A stretch of DNA of 64,000 nucleotides, from the NCBI RefSeq assembly GCF_000221045.1, contig NC_015856.1, forward strand, positions 1,707,317 through 1,771,316, written 5' to 3'. The notes beneath the pieces were generated by a model. That model was given only the letters and a program-made list of their open reading frames with translations, was not told the origin of the DNA and did not search any database. The DNA is from Collimonas fungivorans Ter331. Its GTDB lineage: Bacteria > Pseudomonadota > Gammaproteobacteria > Burkholderiales > Burkholderiaceae_D. This document shows, piece after piece, positions 51,956 through 61,061 of this stretch (its first letter is position 1; each line of letters starts with the position of its first letter). The position numbers were made by a program, and so were the translations under genes.

Positions 51956-53815
51956 TCAGATGGCGCTCTCCCAGGCGGCGGAAAGGCGCATGGCGCAGTT
52001 GATGATGCCGACCATGGAATAGGTCTGGGGGAAGTTGCCCCACATTTCGCCGGTCACCGGATGGGTATCTTCCGACAGCAGCCCCAGGTGATTGCGGGTG
52101 GCCAGCATGGTCTCGAAAATTTCGCGCGCCTGCTCTTTGCGGCCGATGCGCGCCAGCGCATCGATGCGCCAGAAGGTACAGATATTGAATGCCGTTTCCG
52201 GCCGGCCGAAATCGTCGGGTGCTTCATAGCGCCGCATGTAAGGGCCGTCGCACAGATATTTTTCGAGAGCGTCGACGGTGGCGATGAAACGCTGGTCGGT
52301 CGGCGCAACCAGGCCAACTTCCACCATCAGCAGCACGCTGGCGTCGAGGTCGCGGCCGCCGAAACTTTCGGCATACGCCTGGCGCTCCTCATTCCAGGCT
52401 TCGCTCAGGATGCGCTGGCCGATGGTCGTCGCGCGCTCGTGCCAGTAGGCGGCGCGTTCGCCCAGCTCCAGTTTGCTGGCGATCTTGGCCAGGCGGTCGC
52501 AGGCGGCCCAGCTCATCAGCGCCGATGACGTATGGATGCGGGAACGGGTGCGCAGCTCCCACATGCCGGCGTCCGGCTGGTCATACAAGGTAAAGGCGCG
52601 CTCGCCGCAGGCTTCCAGATGCTGGAACTGTTCGACGCCGGAGCGGTGCAGTAGCCGCTCGTCGTGGAACGACTGCGCCGCGCCGAGCACGATATTGCCA
52701 TAGACGTCATGCTGGAAATGCTCGTAAGCCTGGTTGCCGACGCGCACCGGCTGGTGGTTGCGGTAGCCGGGCAGGTGGTCCAGGGTGACTTCCGGCAGCG
52801 CTTCTTCCAGGCCGATGCCGTACAGCGGCTGGATATGGCCACCGGCGCTCCTGACGACGACATTGCCGAGCCAGCGCAGGTAGTCTTCCATGGTGCCCAG
52901 TTCGGACAGGCTGTTGAGCGCGCGCACCACAAAAAACGCATCGCGCAGCCAGCAATAGCGATAATCCCAGTTGCGCGCGCTGCCCGGCGCTTCCGGCACG
53001 CTGGTGGTCATCGCGGCGACGATGGCGCCGGTGTCTTCGCACAAGGACAGCTTGAGGGTGATGGCGGCGCGGATCACGGCGGCCTGCCATTCCAGCGGCG
53101 TCGCCAGGGCACGGCTCCAGCTGCGCCAGTAAGCCAGGGTTTCCTGTTCGAAGGTGCGGGCGGTATCGCCGATGCCGTTGACCAGGGTTTCGTCCGGCCC
53201 CAGGAGAAAGTTGTAGGGCCGGCTCACCACGAACGAGGTTTCCGCCAGTAGGTAGCTGATGGGAGCGTCGGTATTCAGGCGTAGGGTCTGTTCCGAGCCG
53301 ACATAGCGCAGGTGGTTGCTGCCGCGCGTGATCACCGGTATTTCGCGGCCCCAGTCGAAACGCGGACGCAGCAATATGCGCAGGCGCGGCGCGCCGCTCA
53401 GCGGATGCAGGCGGCGCACCAGGGTCAGCGGCCGGAAGAAGCGGCCGCGGCTGGGAAAGCGCGGGGCGAAGTCGGTAATCTCCACGCCTTGCCCGAGGGT
53501 GTCGAACAGGCGGGTGTGCAGCACGGCGGTGTTCGGTTCATACCATTGCTCGCTATGGGAAAAATTCTCCAGTTGGAAACTCCACAAGCTGCCGTTTTCG
53601 CTGGGGTCGAGCAAGGCGTTGAATACCGGGTCACCGTCGAAGCGGGGCAAACAGCACCAGACCACGCGCCCGAGTTTATCGATCAGCGCATTCAGCGCGC
53701 AGTTGCCGACGACGCCGAGGTCGAGGGAGGAAGTGGATGGTATGGCGCTAACTTCAATCGCAGCGGCAGCGGCCAGCGTTTCGGTGGCCGACACTTCGGT
53801 AGGTGGCTTGGTCAT
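51956..53815 (-). CDS. Glycoside hydrolase family 15 protein (glucoamylase/trehalase-like)
   Basis: A 619-residue cytosolic protein from MTKPPTEV (GAAGGGA upstream). The N-terminal beta domain (about 30-240; LGVVGNCALNALIDKLGRVVWCCLPRFDGDPVFNALLD) and the (alpha/alpha)6 catalytic domain (about 250-610; RNWDYRYCWLRDAFFVVRALNSLSELGTMEDYLRWL, EMWGNFPQTYSMVGIINCAMRLSAAW) match GH15. The WLRDA segment carries the usual catalytic-site Asp. Members act on starch, trehalose or glucosyl oligomers. It lies between otsA and otsB, which suggests a role in trehalose or glucan turnover. Confidence 0.9.
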   Translation of the reverse strand: MTKPPTEVSATETLAAAAAIEVSAIPSTSSLDLGVVGNCALNALIDKLGRVVWCCLPRFDGDPVFNALLDPSENGSLWSFQLENFSHSEQWYEPNTAVLHTRLFDTLGQGVEITDFAPRFPSRGRFFRPLTLVRRLHPLSGAPRLRILLRPRFDWGREIPVITRGSNHLRYVGSEQTLRLNTDAPISYLLAETSFVVSRPYNFLLGPDETLVNGIGDTARTFEQETLAYWRSWSRALATPLEWQAAVIRAAITLKLSLCEDTGAIVAAMTTSVPEAPGSARNWDYRYCWLRDAFFVVRALNSLSELGTMEDYLRWLGNVVVRSAGGHIQPLYGIGLEEALPEVTLDHLPGYRNHQPVRVGNQAYEHFQHDVYGNIVLGAAQSFHDERLLHRSGVEQFQHLEACGERAFTLYDQPDAGMWELRTRSRIHTSSALMSWAACDRLAKIASKLELGERAAYWHERATTIGQRILSEAWNEERQAYAESFGGRDLDASVLLMVEVGLVAPTDQRFIATVDALEKYLCDGPYMRRYEAPDDFGRPETAFNICTFWRIDALARIGRKEQAREIFETMLATRNHLGLLSEDTHPVTGEMWGNFPQTYSMVGIINCAMRLSAAWESAI

Positions 53816-53831
53816 GACTTCCCTTCGATTA

Positions 53832-54572
53832 TTATTGTGAGCGCTCCAGAACCTGCGCCAGCATGCTGCGTACCGCGGCCGGGCTGGCGATACGCGCGCG
53901 CGCCAGGCTGGGGCCAAGGCCTACCTTGATGCCGAGGCCGCCAGCCGTTTCCGACTGGACCCAGGCAAAACCGACTTCATCGGTGATGTCGTCGCCGATG
54001 AACAGCGGGCGGCGGCCGGCAAACGGCGCTTCCTCCATGAAAGCTGCAATCGCCTTGCCCTTGTCAGCGTCGGCCGCCTTGGCTTCGACCACCATATTGC
54101 CGCGCAACAGCGAAAATCCTTGCTCGTGGGCCAGGGCTTCGCTCATTGCCTGCACGCATATCTGTTCCAGGTGCGGAGCGCGCCGGTAATGCAGCGCCAG
54201 CGCGCCGCGTTTGACTTCCAGCAGCAGGCCGGCATGCTGCAGCGTCAGCGGCTGCAGGCAAACCAGCAAGCGTTCGATGTCGGGCACCGCCAGCTGCGTC
54301 ATGCGGCCATCGGCGCTGCGGCGCTCGGCGCCGTGCACGCCGGCCACGGGCAAACGCAAGGGGGAAAGAAAATGGTCGATCTGCTTTAACGGACGGCCGC
54401 TGACAATGGCCAGCGCTCCGTTTGCAGCGTGTTGAAGCCGTTGCAAGGTTGTTATCAGATCTGGCGGCAGCACCACGCTTTCCGGCAGCGGGGCGAAATC
54501 GACCAGGGTATTGTCGAAGTCCAGAAACAACGCATCAGCGGCAAAGTCGTAGTCACGATTTTGTAGAGGCAT
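53832..54572 (-). CDS. otsB: Trehalose-6-phosphate phosphatase
   Basis: Dephosphorylates trehalose-6-phosphate. HAD-superfamily protein of 246 residues from MPLQNRDYDF; an ATG 12 codons earlier (54608) is possible. Motif I is ALFLDFDNTLVDFAP with the nucleophile Asp, motif II AIVSGRPL, and motif IV PLFIGDDITDEVGF. KGKAIAAFM carries the conserved Lys. It heads the operon and is followed by the GH15 gene after 16 bp. Confidence 0.94.
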   Translation of the reverse strand: MPLQNRDYDFAADALFLDFDNTLVDFAPLPESVVLPPDLITTLQRLQHAANGALAIVSGRPLKQIDHFLSPLRLPVAGVHGAERRSADGRMTQLAVPDIERLLVCLQPLTLQHAGLLLEVKRGALALHYRRAPHLEQICVQAMSEALAHEQGFSLLRGNMVVEAKAADADKGKAIAAFMEEAPFAGRRPLFIGDDITDEVGFAWVQSETAGGLGIKVGLGPSLARARIASPAAVRSMLAQVLERSQ

Positions 54573-54616
54573 GTTATGTATGGTGGCGGAACGCCGGAAT
54601 AGTTCCATGACAAAAG

Positions 54617-54636
54617 TGACAAATAATAATTTGTCA
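54617..54636. promoter_or_regulatory. Perfect inverted repeat upstream of otsB
   Basis: TGACAAATAATAATTTGTCA (8-4-8, perfect) lies 44 bp before the otsB ATG. It may be an operator for the trehalose genes; no cognate regulator is adjacent. Confidence 0.5.
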
Positions 54637-54668
54637 TCAAGGCCAGGCTGAAAAAAACGCTCAGGAAA

Positions 54669-54698
54669 CGGGCGGCGGCGCTGTCGATGCGCCGCCCG
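54669..54698 (-). terminator. Stem-loop after the 104-residue gene
   Basis: 9-bp GC stem CGGGCGGCG/CGCCGCCCG with a 12-base loop; the minus strand reaches GTTTTTTT 16 bases later. It ends the transcript of the gene at 54708. Confidence 0.6.
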
Positions 54699-54707
54699 CG
54701 CTTGCTT

Positions 54708-55022
54708 TTATAGTTGCGCTTTCATTGCTGCCGATTCCATCGCGGCATTGCGCTCTTCGCTGGCTTCGATCGGATCGACTATGTCGTCGCTCGCCGCTGC
54801 CGCGCGCTCGGCGGCAGCAATGGCCGGATCCAGGCCGGCGCCGTATTCTTCCTCGTCGTCGCCTGGCGGCTCCAGCATGTCTTTCAGCATGGCGCTCAGC
54901 TCCGGCGTATCCCACGGTTCGCCATGGCGTTTTTTTACCGTGATGTAGTGCCTCACTTCTGCATCTTGCTCCGGAGTCAACGGCAGCCCCCGGAAGCTGC
55001 TCTTGGGTTCAATGTCGGTCAT
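54708..55022 (-). CDS. Acidic hypothetical protein
   Basis: A 104-residue protein from MTDIEPKSSFRGLPL, with GGGAGTG before the ATG. The first half has a possible helix-turn-helix-free domain (LTPEQDAEVRHYITVKKRHGEPWDTPELSAMLKDMLEPP); the second half is Glu/Ala-rich and acidic. No family recognised. It lies between otsB and pssA on the same strand. Confidence 0.75.
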   Translation of the reverse strand: MTDIEPKSSFRGLPLTPEQDAEVRHYITVKKRHGEPWDTPELSAMLKDMLEPPGDDEEEYGAGLDPAIAAAERAAAASDDIVDPIEASEERNAAMESAAMKAQL

Positions 55023-55162
55023 GATGTCACTCCCGCGTTGCACTGGCTGGTGTGGGGTTTCATGGTTTGCGAAACGCCACACCAAGAGTGTAGACCTATT
55101 GCGCGGGCTAGTGGGGCCCTTCGGCGGTTTTATCGCGCCGCACCGGCCATTTGCGCCTTTGC

Positions 55163-55780
55163 TTACAGTTTTGGAATGCGGATGCGGCTTACCATCAAGG
55201 CGCCGGACAGGGCGAACATCAGCACCAGCGGGTGGAACTGGAAGCCGGCGACGTACACCACGCCCAGCCACAGCTGTTCGCCCAACGCGTCGTGCCAGGC
55301 AGCGGCCGCCAGCACCACGACCAGCAGCAGGGAAGTGGGGATCGGCGTGCCTTCGAAATATTTGACTTTGTCGCCGCCTTCGGAAAGTTTTTCGGAAGTG
55401 ACGTTGTAGCGCGCCAGGCGCGAGACGCCGCAAGCGACAAAAAACACCAGGATGATGCGGTCCACCAGCCCCTGCATGCCGCAGCCATAGGCAATGATCG
55501 CCGGCGCCACGCCAAACGAGATGATGTCGGCCAGCGAATCGAGCTCACGCCCCATGGCCGAGCTCTGCGCGCGCCAGCGGGCGATGCGGCCGTCCAGCAC
55601 GTCAAACACCAGCGCCGCCGGAATCAGGCTGCAGGCCAGGAGGATGTGCAGCACTTCGCGCGTCTGCAGATAGGTCATCACGGAAAACAGGGAGCCGACG
55701 CCGCAGAACGCGTTGCTGAGCGTGAACCAATCGGCGAGATGGAATTCACGTATCATCGAAAAAGGCTTAGGTCTGGTCAT
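55163..55780 (-). CDS. pssA: CDP-diacylglycerol--serine O-phosphatidyltransferase
   Basis: Makes phosphatidylserine, the precursor of phosphatidylethanolamine, at the inner membrane. A 205-residue CDP-alcohol phosphatidyltransferase from MTRPKPFSM with the diagnostic DG(x)2AR(x)8G(x)3D(x)3D motif: DGRIARWRAQSSAMGRELDSLAD. Several hydrophobic spans follow. This is the Bacillus-type II-like membrane enzyme rather than the E. coli type. Confidence 0.92.
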   Translation of the reverse strand: MTRPKPFSMIREFHLADWFTLSNAFCGVGSLFSVMTYLQTREVLHILLACSLIPAALVFDVLDGRIARWRAQSSAMGRELDSLADIISFGVAPAIIAYGCGMQGLVDRIILVFFVACGVSRLARYNVTSEKLSEGGDKVKYFEGTPIPTSLLLVVVLAAAAWHDALGEQLWLGVVYVAGFQFHPLVLMFALSGALMVSRIRIPKL

Positions 55781-55878
55781 TGATTCAATCCGGATGTGAT
55801 AAAAAAAAGGTGGGGCGATCAATTGCCCGCACCAAATTTATCACATACGGCGCGCCAATCCGAACCTGAATCTCCGAT

Positions 55879-56625
55879 CTAGCGCGATGCTACCTTGGTA
55901 AGTGCCGGCTGGGCGCGGTACAAGGCAGGAAACAAGCGCTTCAGATCATCGATCTTGGGCAGGTCGTTGACGACGATATAGGGGTAGCCAGGATTACGCG
56001 TCAGGAAATTCTGGTGATAGGACTCGGCAGGATAGAAGCCGTTGAAAGCCTCTATCCGTGTCGCCAGCGTTTTGCCGAACACTTTGCTTTTGTCGATCTG
56101 TCCGACATACGCCTGCGCCAGGTTGCGCTGCATGTCGTTGGCGGGAAACACCGCTGAGCGGTACTGGGTGCCGGAGTCAGGCCCCTGGCGATTCAATTCG
56201 GTCGGATCGTGGGCCACCGAAAAAAATATCTGCAGCAGCCTGCCATACGTGACCTGGGCAGGATCGTAAGTGATCTGCACGGCTTCCGCATGTCCGGTAT
56301 CGCCATCGCTGACCCGGTCGTAGCGTGCTGTATCGCGGCTGCCGCCGGCGTAGCCCGACACCACGTCAGTCACGCCGCGCACATGCTGGAACACGCCTTG
56401 CACACCCCAGAAGCAGCCGCCGGCGAAGACCGCCGTCTCCGTGTGCGCAGTGGCTGGCGGCTGTTCGTCGCTGGCAGGCGGCGGCACGACTTTCGCCGTC
56501 TCCGACGAGAACGCCGCATTTTGGCCGAGCAGCACGGCAAGTCCGAGCCCGCATGCCGCCAGCAATCCCTTGGCCCAGGGATTGGCAACTGCTTGCCGCC
56601 TGGTTTTGCTTGATAAGTTATCCAT
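55879..56625 (-). CDS. msrA: Peptide methionine sulfoxide reductase A, exported form
   Basis: Reduces methionine-S-sulfoxide in proteins. The catalytic core (about 75-225) has the AGGCFWGVQGVFQHVRGV active-site motif with the nucleophilic Cys, and YDRVSDGDTGHAEAVQI. I start at MDNLSSKT (56625; GAAGAGG 9 bases upstream), giving 248 residues. The N-terminal stretch WAKGLLAACGLGLAVLLGQNAAF is a membrane or signal segment, so the enzyme probably repairs envelope proteins. Fits with the exported catalase and SoxR nearby as oxidative-stress defence. Confidence 0.92.
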   Translation of the reverse strand: MDNLSSKTRRQAVANPWAKGLLAACGLGLAVLLGQNAAFSSETAKVVPPPASDEQPPATAHTETAVFAGGCFWGVQGVFQHVRGVTDVVSGYAGGSRDTARYDRVSDGDTGHAEAVQITYDPAQVTYGRLLQIFFSVAHDPTELNRQGPDSGTQYRSAVFPANDMQRNLAQAYVGQIDKSKVFGKTLATRIEAFNGFYPAESYHQNFLTRNPGYPYIVVNDLPKIDDLKRLFPALYRAQPALTKVASR

Positions 56626-56840
56626 GACATCCATCCTCTTCGATATGATCGTTTTTTTGCAGCATCGATGGTTAGTCGGCAGAGCCCGGATTTCCTTACA
56701 GGGGGGATGGATTTGTCTCTGCAGATTTCGCAGTTCCAGCATACACCCTGGCTGGAACGCCGGCTCGATGTTGCTTTGCCAATTCGTCCGTGGCAACATG
56801 CTGCGACGTATTTTGTGTCTTGGGTTCTGAAAGAGAGCGT

Positions 56841-57311
56841 ATGACTGTATTGATGTTGAGGCCGCCTGTCGCAGCGGATTATGCCGCTGTCGCCACCTGG
56901 ATCCCCGATGCCGCGGCCTGCGTGCGCTGGGCCGGCCCGCAGCTGGCGTATCCGTTTGACGCCGGCGCATTGCCGCAATTGCTGGCGGTAGAGCACGGCG
57001 CCAGTTACGCGCTGTGCGGCGCTCACGGTGCTTTGCTCGGGTTCGGCCAGTACCGCTTGCGCCAGCCTGGAACGGCGCACTTGTGCCGTATCATCGTTGC
57101 TCCCGAGGCGCGCGGCCAAGGCATGGGCAAGGCGTTATGCCGCTTGCTGATTGACGAAGCAAGCCGGGCGACCGCAGCGGACGCCGTGACGCTGCGTGTT
57201 TATCGCGACAACCTTGCCGCTTACGCCCTATATCTAGAGTTGGGGTTTGTCCCGACCGACGAGGAAGCGGACGCCGAAGCGCTCATGATGAAATTGACGC
57301 TCAAGGCCTGA
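56841..57311 (+). CDS. GNAT-family N-acetyltransferase
   Basis: A 156-residue acetyltransferase from MTVLMLRPPVAADYAAVATW (GAAAGAGA upstream). The CoA-binding region is HLCRIIVAPEARGQGMGKALCRLLIDEA, followed by VYRDNLAAYALYLELGF. Its end overlaps the end of the convergent acyltransferase gene by 11 bp. Substrate unknown. Confidence 0.88.
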   Translation: MTVLMLRPPVAADYAAVATWIPDAAACVRWAGPQLAYPFDAGALPQLLAVEHGASYALCGAHGALLGFGQYRLRQPGTAHLCRIIVAPEARGQGMGKALCRLLIDEASRATAADAVTLRVYRDNLAAYALYLELGFVPTDEEADAEALMMKLTLKA

Positions 57312-58449
57312 CCGCCGCCGATGGCAGCGGCGCGCGCAGGAAGGCTGCCCTGAGCCTGGCGTTCACCGGTTCCGAATAGAAGCGGGCGACCAGGCCGGCG
57401 ACGATTGCCGAAAGCGCCAGGAACAGGACCAGCAGGGGCAGCTTGTAGCCATAAGCCATGGTCCCGCGCGGTATGAAGCTGCGCATCAGCCCAAGTACGA
57501 TGATGTGGAACAGGTACAGCTCATAGCTATGCCTGCCGAGCCAGCGCACCCCGGCCAGTAGCCGGTTGCGCTGTAGCCAGGCGGGTGTGGCGCGGCCGCC
57601 GGATCCCGCCAGCAGGACGGCGGTGCCGGCTGCAACCAGGCTGAAGCCGAACACCTCATGGCCATCAATGCCGCGCAGGTAAGTGGCGGCAACCAGACAG
57701 GCCGCGGCAACCTGGATCAGCGCTCCAGCCTTTCCTTGCAAGCGGTTCCTGGCAGCAAACAAGGCAGCGCAGCAGCCAAAGGCAACGGCGTCGAAACAAG
57801 CCGCGTAGGCGTACATGAAATAGATTTCGTCAGCGGCGTGGAAGCTGCGGTAAACCGGGCCGGCCGCAATCGCCAGGATCCATACCGAGGCGATGGCCCA
57901 ATCGCGTTTCAAGCCGAAACAGAGCAGCGGAAACACAAGATAGAACATCTCTTCCACTGACAGCGACCAGTAGATATTCATCGCATAGTTGAAATACCAC
58001 GCATGCTGCATCAGCACGTTGTGCCAGAAGGTCAGGACAGACAAGACTGCGAGCGGGTAGCCGACATCCGGCCAGCCGTGCTCGGCGGAATTCATGAAAG
58101 CGGGCTGGCCGTGCAGTCCCAGGATGACGATGGCTGCAAGCGCCACCAGCAGGCACGGCATGATCCGCGCCAGGCGGAACACATAAAAGCGGGGCAGGTT
58201 GACCTCGCCGAGGCTGCCATAGCGTTTGATGGCGGTCGAGGTGATCAGGTAGCCCGAGATCGCAAAAAACATCGTGACCCCGTAGTTGCCGTTGACCGCA
58301 ACCGCCTTGATGGCTTCCTTGGAAAACAGCAAGGCCAGCGGACTGTTGGTGAGCGCGTAGGACAGATGGTAGTGGAGGACCAGGACCAGGCTGATGGCGA
58401 TCCCTCTGAGCAGATCTATCCTGAAGTTGCGCGAGTCATCAAGAGCCAT
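57301..58449 (-). CDS. Acyltransferase family 3 membrane protein
   Basis: A 382-residue integral membrane protein with about ten spans. The start MALDDSRNFRIDLLRGIAISLVLVLHYHLSYAL has the RxDxLRGxAI...H signature of the OafA/NolL-type acyltransferases, and VTMFFAISGYLITSTAI follows. Members O-acetylate surface glycans. Target unknown. Confidence 0.9.
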   Translation of the reverse strand: MALDDSRNFRIDLLRGIAISLVLVLHYHLSYALTNSPLALLFSKEAIKAVAVNGNYGVTMFFAISGYLITSTAIKRYGSLGEVNLPRFYVFRLARIMPCLLVALAAIVILGLHGQPAFMNSAEHGWPDVGYPLAVLSVLTFWHNVLMQHAWYFNYAMNIYWSLSVEEMFYLVFPLLCFGLKRDWAIASVWILAIAAGPVYRSFHAADEIYFMYAYAACFDAVAFGCCAALFAARNRLQGKAGALIQVAAACLVAATYLRGIDGHEVFGFSLVAAGTAVLLAGSGGRATPAWLQRNRLLAGVRWLGRHSYELYLFHIIVLGLMRSFIPRGTMAYGYKLPLLVLFLALSAIVAGLVARFYSEPVNARLRAAFLRAPLPSAAVRP

Positions 58450-58512
58450 TGGGTTTTTTCCAGAATGATGGGAACTGCGGGGCCGGCAAGCATCATAAAC
58501 GTAAACTGCGAC

Positions 58513-59106
58513 TTAAATTGCGCTGGCAGGCGGCGGCAGCAAATGCAATTGCGCGTATTGCAGCAGCATGATGGTCTTGCCGTCGGCGATTTCGCCGCTG
58601 ACTATCATCTGCAGCGCTTGCTCCAGCGGTAATTCCAGCACCTGGATATCTTCGCCTTCCGCATGCAGGCCGCCGCCATCGCTGATGCGCGAGCCGGGAT
58701 CATATTCGGCGACGAAAAAATACAGCTTCTCGGTGACCGAACCCGGGCTCATGAAGGCTTCGAATATCTTGCGCACTTCCGTCACCCGATAGCCGGTCTC
58801 TTCCTCGGCTTCTGCCTTGATGCGCTCTTCAGGGCTGGCCTGGTCCAGCAGGCCGGCCGCGGTTTCGATCAGGAAGCCGTCATGGCCGTTGCCGTAAGTG
58901 GGGAAGCGGAACTGGCGGATCAGGATCACGCTGCGCCGTTCGCGGTTGTACAGCAGGATGGTGGCGCCGTTGCCGCGGTCGTAGGTTTCGCGTGTCAGGG
59001 TCTGCCAGCTGCCGTCGCTGCGGAGGTAATCGAAGGTGGTTTTCTGCAGCAGGTACCAGTCGTTCGACAATACTTCGACGTTGCGGATCTTGACTCTGTC
59101 TTGCAT
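58513..59106 (-). CDS. Nudix hydrolase (NudK/GDP-mannose pyrophosphatase-like)
   Basis: A 197-residue Nudix enzyme from MQDRVKIRNVEV (CAGGAGA upstream). The box reads GLLDQASPEERIKAEAEEETGYRVTEV, a Gx5Ex7REUxEExGU pattern in which the second charged pair begins AEAEEE. The fold context KTTFDYLRSDGSWQTLTRETYDRGNGATILLYNRERRSVILIRQFRFPTY matches the NudK group. The substrate class is inferred. Confidence 0.88.
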   Translation of the reverse strand: MQDRVKIRNVEVLSNDWYLLQKTTFDYLRSDGSWQTLTRETYDRGNGATILLYNRERRSVILIRQFRFPTYGNGHDGFLIETAAGLLDQASPEERIKAEAEEETGYRVTEVRKIFEAFMSPGSVTEKLYFFVAEYDPGSRISDGGGLHAEGEDIQVLELPLEQALQMIVSGEIADGKTIMLLQYAQLHLLPPPASAI

Positions 59107-59208
59107 GTAGGTCTCCTGGCGGTGCGGCGATGAACTTGCGTTTCGGAAATTTATCATGCAGTATCGTTAAATATCAAGAAAAAACGTGCAAACGATGCGC
59201 AAGAACCT

Positions 59209-59964
59209 ATGCTGACACTGCAACGCAAACAATATTTACTGGAAATCCTGGAGCGCGACGGCCAGATCGTCGCCAGGTCGCTCAGCGAACAGCTCGGGCT
59301 GTCGGAGGACACCATCCGACGCGACTTGCGCCAGCTGGCGAAAGAAGGGCTGCTGCAGCGGGTCCATGGCGGCGCCTTGCCGGCATCCGCGGCGATGGCT
59401 CCGTTCGTTGAGCGGCAGCAGATTTCAAGCGACGCCAAATCCGCCATCGGCCGCGCTGCTGGCGCCATGATCCAGCCGGGACAGGTGGTGTTCATCGACG
59501 GCGGCACCACCGCAGTGCAACTGGCGCGGCAGCTGCCGCCGGCGTTGCGGGCGACGGTGGTGACGCACAGTCCGTCGATTGCGCTGGAGCTGGTCGGGCA
59601 TGCCCACATTGAAGTGATCATGATCGGCGGCCGCCTGTTCAAGCATTCGATCGTCAGCGTCGGCGCGAGCGCAATCGAAGCCATCGGCCAGATCCGCGCC
59701 GACCTATATTTCATGGGAGTGTGCAGCCTGCATCCCGAGGCGGGCATCAGCACCGGAGATTTTGAAGAGGCGGCCGTCAAGCGTGCGCTGAGTAATGCGG
59801 CGGACCGGACCATCGTGCTGGCGTCGCCCGAAAAACTGAATACCGCGTCGCCTTACCGGATAGCGCCTTTGTCCCAGGTCAACGGAATCGTGGTCAATGC
59901 CGGGGTGGCGGAAACCTTGGTTGCCCCGTATCGGGAAATGGGAATAACCGTCACCCTGGCATAA
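59209..59964 (+). CDS. DeoR-family transcriptional regulator
   Basis: A 251-residue repressor. The N-terminal DeoR helix-turn-helix is RKQYLLEILERDGQIVARSLSEQLGLSEDTIRRDLRQLAKEGLLQRVHGGALP; the C-terminal sugar-phosphate-sensing domain has VFIDGGTTAVQLARQLP, SIVSVGASAIEAI and GVCSLHPEAGISTGDFEEAAVKRA. It diverges from the Nudix gene, and a GNAT gene follows after 8 bp. Effector unknown. Confidence 0.93.
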   Translation: MLTLQRKQYLLEILERDGQIVARSLSEQLGLSEDTIRRDLRQLAKEGLLQRVHGGALPASAAMAPFVERQQISSDAKSAIGRAAGAMIQPGQVVFIDGGTTAVQLARQLPPALRATVVTHSPSIALELVGHAHIEVIMIGGRLFKHSIVSVGASAIEAIGQIRADLYFMGVCSLHPEAGISTGDFEEAAVKRALSNAADRTIVLASPEKLNTASPYRIAPLSQVNGIVVNAGVAETLVAPYREMGITVTLA

Positions 59965-59972
59965 TCGAAGCT

Positions 59973-60527
59973 ATGCATTACACCGATCTTCCAGATTTCA
60001 TTCATGAGCTTGTTGTCCTGCGTCCGCTGAGTCGGTCGGACGCAGCCGCGTGGTACACCTATCTGACCATGCCGCACGTGCTCGACCATACCAGCTGGGA
60101 TCTGCGTTCGGTGGATGAACTGATGCAGAAATTCGATGCTTTGGAATCACCGGACCCGGCTTCAGAAATGCGCCTGGCGATTGTCCTGCGCGACTCTGGC
60201 GAGCTGGTCGGTACGATCGGTTTCCACAGCGTGTCGCCGTTGCACAAGACTGTGGAGATCGCTTATGATCTTGCGCCGGCTGTCTGGGGCAAGGGCATCG
60301 CCTCGACGGCATGCAGTGTCGTGGCGGAGTGGGGTTTCTCGCGTCTTGGCGCCGTCCGTATCCAGGCTACCGTGCTCGATTCGAATACGCGTTCCGCCAG
60401 GGTTTTGGAAAAATGCGGTTTCCAATGCGAAGGTTTGTTGCGCAGTTTCCGCATGGTGCGCGGCCGCCCGCGCGATTTCTGGATTTACTCCCGCCTCAAT
60501 CCGCACTCCGCGGTTGCAGAAACCTAG
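59973..60527 (+). CDS. GNAT-family N-acetyltransferase (RimJ/RimL type)
   Basis: A 184-residue acetyltransferase. LVVLRPLSRSDAAAWYTYLTMPHVLDHTSW is the RimJ-like start; VEIAYDLAPAVWGKGIASTACSVVAEWGFSRLGAVRIQATVLDSNTRSARVLEKCGFQCEGLLRSFRMVRGRPRDFWIYSRL gives the CoA loop and C-terminus. It is 8 bp after the DeoR-type gene on the same strand. Confidence 0.9.
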   Translation: MHYTDLPDFIHELVVLRPLSRSDAAAWYTYLTMPHVLDHTSWDLRSVDELMQKFDALESPDPASEMRLAIVLRDSGELVGTIGFHSVSPLHKTVEIAYDLAPAVWGKGIASTACSVVAEWGFSRLGAVRIQATVLDSNTRSARVLEKCGFQCEGLLRSFRMVRGRPRDFWIYSRLNPHSAVAET

Positions 60528-60533
60528 ATAGCG

Positions 60534-61019
60534 TCAGTCATACTCGCCCTGGTCGTCGTCGGCGAGCACAGTCGCGGCATTGTCTCCTAGCAGGTAGCGC
60601 GGTCCTGTGCCGCGCCGTTTTGCGGCATCGTCGGGATTGTATAGCGCACATTTTTTCAGCGAAAGACAGCCGCAGCCGATGCACGATGTAAGCTGGTCGC
60701 GCAATGCTGTCAGGGTATCTATGCGCTGCTGAAGCAGTGGGTGCCAGGAACGCGAGAGCCGCTCCCAATCCTGTCTGGTTGGCGTGCGTTTCTGCGGCAA
60801 TGTCGACAAGGCCGCCTTGATTTCTTCGAGGCTAAGGCCGACTGTTTGCGCCACGCGGATGAAGGCGACCCGGCGCAACACGTCCCGTGAGAACTGGCGC
60901 TGCCGTCCGCTTTCGCGTTTGCTGCTTAACAAGCCCTGTTCTTCATAGAAACGCAAGGCGCTGGCGGCCACGCCGGAGCGTTTCGCCAGTTCGCCGATGG
61001 TGATCAAGATCTCGCTCAT
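60534..61019 (-). CDS. soxR: Redox-sensitive transcriptional activator SoxR
   Basis: MerR-family activator of 161 residues. The N-terminal helix-turn-helix is ILITIGELAKRSGVAASALRFYEEQGLLSSKRESGRQRQF; the [2Fe-2S] cluster motif is CIGCGCLSLKKC (CxxCxCx5C, about 124-135). Oxidised cluster activates target promoters in response to redox-cycling compounds. A 20-bp perfect palindrome lies 22 bp upstream. There is no soxS gene beside it, as in most non-enteric bacteria. Confidence 0.95.
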   Translation of the reverse strand: MSEILITIGELAKRSGVAASALRFYEEQGLLSSKRESGRQRQFSRDVLRRVAFIRVAQTVGLSLEEIKAALSTLPQKRTPTRQDWERLSRSWHPLLQQRIDTLTALRDQLTSCIGCGCLSLKKCALYNPDDAAKRRGTGPRYLLGDNAATVLADDDQGEYD

Positions 61020-61041
61020 GCGGTTTCCCTGAAAGTTATAG

Positions 61042-61061
61042 AGTTCAAGTTTACTTGAACT
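61042..61061. promoter_or_regulatory. SoxR operator (perfect palindrome)
   Basis: AGTTCAAGTTTACTTGAACT, two 8-bp arms around TTTA, resembles the E. coli soxS-type operator with TCAAGT/ACTTGA cores. It lies 22 bp upstream of the soxR ATG. Confidence 0.75.
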
